Part shown: positions 12,828 through 15,343 of the stretch, one piece after another
How positions within the stretch are numbered: position 1 is the stretch's first letter
Layout of the letters: every line of letters begins with the position of its first letter
Assembly: GCA_900544195.1 (NCBI GenBank)
Contig: UQUJ01000071.1
Location: 1-15,343, forward strand
DNA from: an uncultured Alistipes sp.
GTDB lineage: Bacteria > Bacteroidota > Bacteroidia > Bacteroidales > UBA932
Length of the DNA: 15,343 bases
Direction: 5' to 3'
The notes under the pieces: model-generated
Database searches by the model: none
Told to the model about the DNA's origin: nothing
The model's input: the letters and a program-made list of their open reading frames with translations, nothing else
Position numbers and translations under genes: made by a program

Positions 12828-15218
12828 ATGAAATATTTCTTTAGGTTTTTGAAGAACAATCCGCTCTATGCGGTGATCAATGTGGTGGGGCTTGCGCTGT
12901 CACTGATGTTTGTGATACTGATCGGGGACTACACCTACCGGCAGTTCAGCATCGACAAATGGCACAAGAACCACGAGAGGATATACGTGCTTGGCACAGA
13001 GAACGGGAACTCACTCATGTCATGGCCGGACTGCGCCCACTCGCTCAAGGACAGGTACCCGGAGGTGGAAGATGTGTGCTGCGTCTATATGCACAACGGA
13101 AAGATCAAGCACGAGGACAGAGTCTATGAGGAAGCACAGGGGGACAACGCCGGCAACATAATGCTCGCGGACTCCAATTTCTTCAGATTCTTTGATTTCA
13201 AGATGATTGACGGAGACCGTGAGACCGCTCTGGACAGCCCTGAGAAATGCGTTGTCACAGAGTCTCTTGCCAAGGCATTGTTCCCTGACGGCAACGCTCT
13301 TGGCCAGCCGCTTCAAATCGAAGGGACACGTTATGTCTTCGTAAGTGACGACAACGGCGACCCATACGACAGCTCGCTTGTTTACACTGTCTCAGGGGTC
13401 ATCAAGGATTTGGACAAGACAGTGTTCCTGAACGAGACGGCGGTCATCGCCAATTTCGAACGCGCACCGCAGGTCCTCGGCTACAGACTCCGCAACGACC
13501 TGATGGCCAGCGGGCCGTTAGGCTCCACATTGTCATTCCTGATGCTGAGACCAGGGGCGAGCCTCGAAGATAAGATTGAAGACCTGACCTCCTACTGCAT
13601 TGAGAGCATTCCAGTGTTCAATTTCTACGGCAACACAAAGGCCGCCATCATCCCGCTTGACGACCTGATGTTCGCGCCACAAAATACTGGCGCGGGCCTT
13701 CAGACCGGCGACAAGAGCCTTTTAGGAATATTGCTGGCCGTTGTTCTGGCAATACTGATGTTCGCCGTCACCAACTACATAAACCTTACGGTCGCCAACA
13801 CAGGCTTCAGGGCAAAGGAAATGGCCACCCGAAGGCTTCTCGGGAGTGATGGTTTGGGAATATCCTTGGAGCTGATCGGGGAATCCACATTGATGGTGTT
13901 CATCTCGTTCATCATCGGCGGGGCGTTGGCCCTGTTGCTTGAGGACAAGGTGGCCGTACTCTTCAAAGGGAAGATAGACATCCTCAAGGACATAAACTTC
14001 TCCACAGTCTCGGTCAGCCTTCTGTTCATTGTCCTGACAGGAATCATCTCAGGAATAATGCCGACCATCTCGCTGTCAAAGTACAAGCCTATTGATGTTG
14101 TCAAGGGTTCGTTCCGCTACCATTCCAAGATGGTGCTCAGCAGGATATTCATAATCCTCCAGAACGTGATCACGATGACGATGATGGCCGCGACGCTCAC
14201 CATCCTGCTCCAGATGAGCCATCTGGTCAAAGCTCCGCTGGGCTACAACACGGAAAACATCTTCCGCGTCAGTTCCGACAACCCCGAGGTTATGCGGAAC
14301 GCCTTGAAAAGTCAGCCTTTCGTCCAGGAAATAGGCTCGTTCTCAGGTACATCCCTTGACGGGAACTACCGTTCGATGAGCACCCATAAAGACAAGGACA
14401 ACAATAATCTTCTGGTCTATCTCACAACTTGGGACAAGGAGTTCATCGACATAATGGGCATCAATCTAGTCAAGGACAACCATCTTTCAGGCGATGTGAA
14501 ATATATCAATGAAGAGCTCGCCGGAAAACTGAGCCTGGGGGATGGAGAATCAGAGGTGACATGGGGCGACGGAAGCGTGACGCAGGTCGCCGGCGTGTTC
14601 TCCAACTTTCACATGACAAACATCCTTGACCCTTATCAGCCGTTCATGATCACGGTCAAGGACACGGATGAGATCGAGGATCCTAACTTCATGGTCAAGA
14701 CAAACGGTGATCCGCTGGCGTGGAAGAAACTGTGCGACCTGGTCAAAGAGGTTGACGGTTCTACCGAAGACATTGACTGGAAAGTGCAGAGCATCGAGAG
14801 CACCGTCAAGGCCTCGCTCACGGAGGAAAAGAACACGATGAGGGTCGTAGGCATATTCACTGGCGTGGCCGTCCTCATCTCCATTCTCGGCTTCATCGGG
14901 ATGTCGCTGTTCTTCATCAGGCAGCGGAAAAAGGAAATCGGTGTGCGCCGCATTATGGGCAGCACAACGAACGAGGTTCTGTCCCTGCTCCTGACGAAGT
15001 TCTGCGCCCCGCTTCTGGTGTCGTTCATATTCGCCGTGCCGCTCTCCTGGTTCATTATGGACAAGTGGCTGGAAAGCTTCTCGTACCGGATCGGTCTGAG
15101 CCCGTGGATATTCATCGCCTCCGGAGCCGTCTCGCTCCTCATCGCAGTCGTCTCGATCTTCTTCCAGACCCTTCACGCCGCCCACTCCAACCCCGCCGAC
15201 GCCATCCGCGCGGAATGA
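12828..15218 (+). CDS. ABC transporter permease, FtsX/MacB type
   Basis: Predicted 796-residue inner-membrane permease with two FtsX-like halves, a form common in Bacteroidota. Helix 1 is at about 13-33, then a MacB-like periplasmic domain (about 40-295), helices near 298-318, 349-370, 393-413 and 440-460, a second periplasmic domain (about 465-670), and helices near 673-693, 727-747 and 760-780. RQRKKEIGVRRIMGSTTNEV (about 696-715) is the coupling segment expected to touch the ATPase; NPADAIRAE closes the protein as in relatives. Such permeases act as mechanotransmitters in efflux, lipoprotein or peptide export. The ATPase partner is not in the window and probably lies to the right. The ATG at 12828 begins MKYFFRFLKNNPLYAVINV, the usual family start. 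Confidence 0.92.
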   Translation: MKYFFRFLKNNPLYAVINVVGLALSLMFVILIGDYTYRQFSIDKWHKNHERIYVLGTENGNSLMSWPDCAHSLKDRYPEVEDVCCVYMHNGKIKHEDRVYEEAQGDNAGNIMLADSNFFRFFDFKMIDGDRETALDSPEKCVVTESLAKALFPDGNALGQPLQIEGTRYVFVSDDNGDPYDSSLVYTVSGVIKDLDKTVFLNETAVIANFERAPQVLGYRLRNDLMASGPLGSTLSFLMLRPGASLEDKIEDLTSYCIESIPVFNFYGNTKAAIIPLDDLMFAPQNTGAGLQTGDKSLLGILLAVVLAILMFAVTNYINLTVANTGFRAKEMATRRLLGSDGLGISLELIGESTLMVFISFIIGGALALLLEDKVAVLFKGKIDILKDINFSTVSVSLLFIVLTGIISGIMPTISLSKYKPIDVVKGSFRYHSKMVLSRIFIILQNVITMTMMAATLTILLQMSHLVKAPLGYNTENIFRVSSDNPEVMRNALKSQPFVQEIGSFSGTSLDGNYRSMSTHKDKDNNNLLVYLTTWDKEFIDIMGINLVKDNHLSGDVKYINEELAGKLSLGDGESEVTWGDGSVTQVAGVFSNFHMTNILDPYQPFMITVKDTDEIEDPNFMVKTNGDPLAWKKLCDLVKEVDGSTEDIDWKVQSIESTVKASLTEEKNTMRVVGIFTGVAVLISILGFIGMSLFFIRQRKKEIGVRRIMGSTTNEVLSLLLTKFCAPLLVSFIFAVPLSWFIMDKWLESFSYRIGLSPWIFIASGAVSLLIAVVSIFFQTLHAAHSNPADAIRAE

Positions 15219-15310
15219 CGTCCTTAGGTTCATCTTACCGGCAACCTGCACCATAGCAAAAACAGGATTGGGGCACATAAAAGGTGTCTGACTTGAACTG
15301 AAAAAAGTTG

Positions 15311-15339
15311 TCACTGTACGGGGAGAAAGAGTACAGTGA
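15311..15339. other. Perfect 9-bp inverted repeat just before a possible start codon
   Basis: TCACTGTAC (15311-15319) and GTACAGTGA (15331-15339) are perfect complements around an 11-nt purine-rich loop. An ATG follows at 15341-15343, the last bases of the window, and could start the next gene. There is no T-run, so it is not a normal terminator for the permease gene. Possible roles are an operator or a translation-controlling leader. Confidence 0.45.
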
Positions 15340-15343
15340 AATG

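Noticed and set aside
12478..12828. 116-codon - strand frame in the repeat-rich intergenic region
   Set aside because: It crosses two REP-like copies and the hairpin, and parts such as EFVETT are repeat translations; no start signal or family resemblance.

Overview
The window reads as ordinary chromosome from a Bacteroidota bacterium, most likely order Bacteroidales (gut or rumen type, near 50% GC). The basis is an S46 dipeptidyl-peptidase, a Mrp with a DUF59 domain but no CxxC, a very long YfhO protein, an 800-residue FtsX-type permease, Bacteroidota-type promoters (TTTG-N19-TAnnTTT) and start codons without Shine-Dalgarno sequences. The genus cannot be fixed from this sequence alone. I see no phage, integrase, IS transposase, CRISPR, rRNA or tRNA.

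Layout. 114-3529 (+): a periplasmic DPP7-type peptidase, then a 74-bp direct repeat present twice, then mrp, followed by two hairpins, the second a likely two-way terminator. 8595-3787 (-): a likely operon of a GT4-like glycosyltransferase, a YfhO membrane protein and a decayed remnant of a Tat-exported FAD-dependent oxidoreductase. 8596-9060: divergent control region with a promoter on each strand. 9061-9915 (+): a secreted protein of unknown function, convergent with an NSS sodium symporter (11295-9934, -). 12017-11400 (-): folA, ending inside a REP-like hairpin. 12018-12827: 810 bases with no convincing gene, full of repeats. 12828-15218 (+): an FtsX/MacB-type ABC permease, then a hairpin just before a possible next start codon at the window edge.

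The genes do not form one pathway. Recognisable units are the GT-YfhO pair (envelope glycosylation, inferred), exported peptidase plus membrane transporters, and housekeeping mrp and folA. What stands out is non-coding or decaying DNA. REP-like repeats with the core TTCGACAGGCTC are translated in frame inside YfhO and supply the stop codon of folA. There is also an exact 51-bp-period tandem repeat, a 35-nt leader motif shared by two unrelated genes, two promoters of identical architecture, and a Tat-FAD pseudogene reduced to its two ends. I found no convincing new multi-gene system; the repeat biology and the shared leader deserve the second look.
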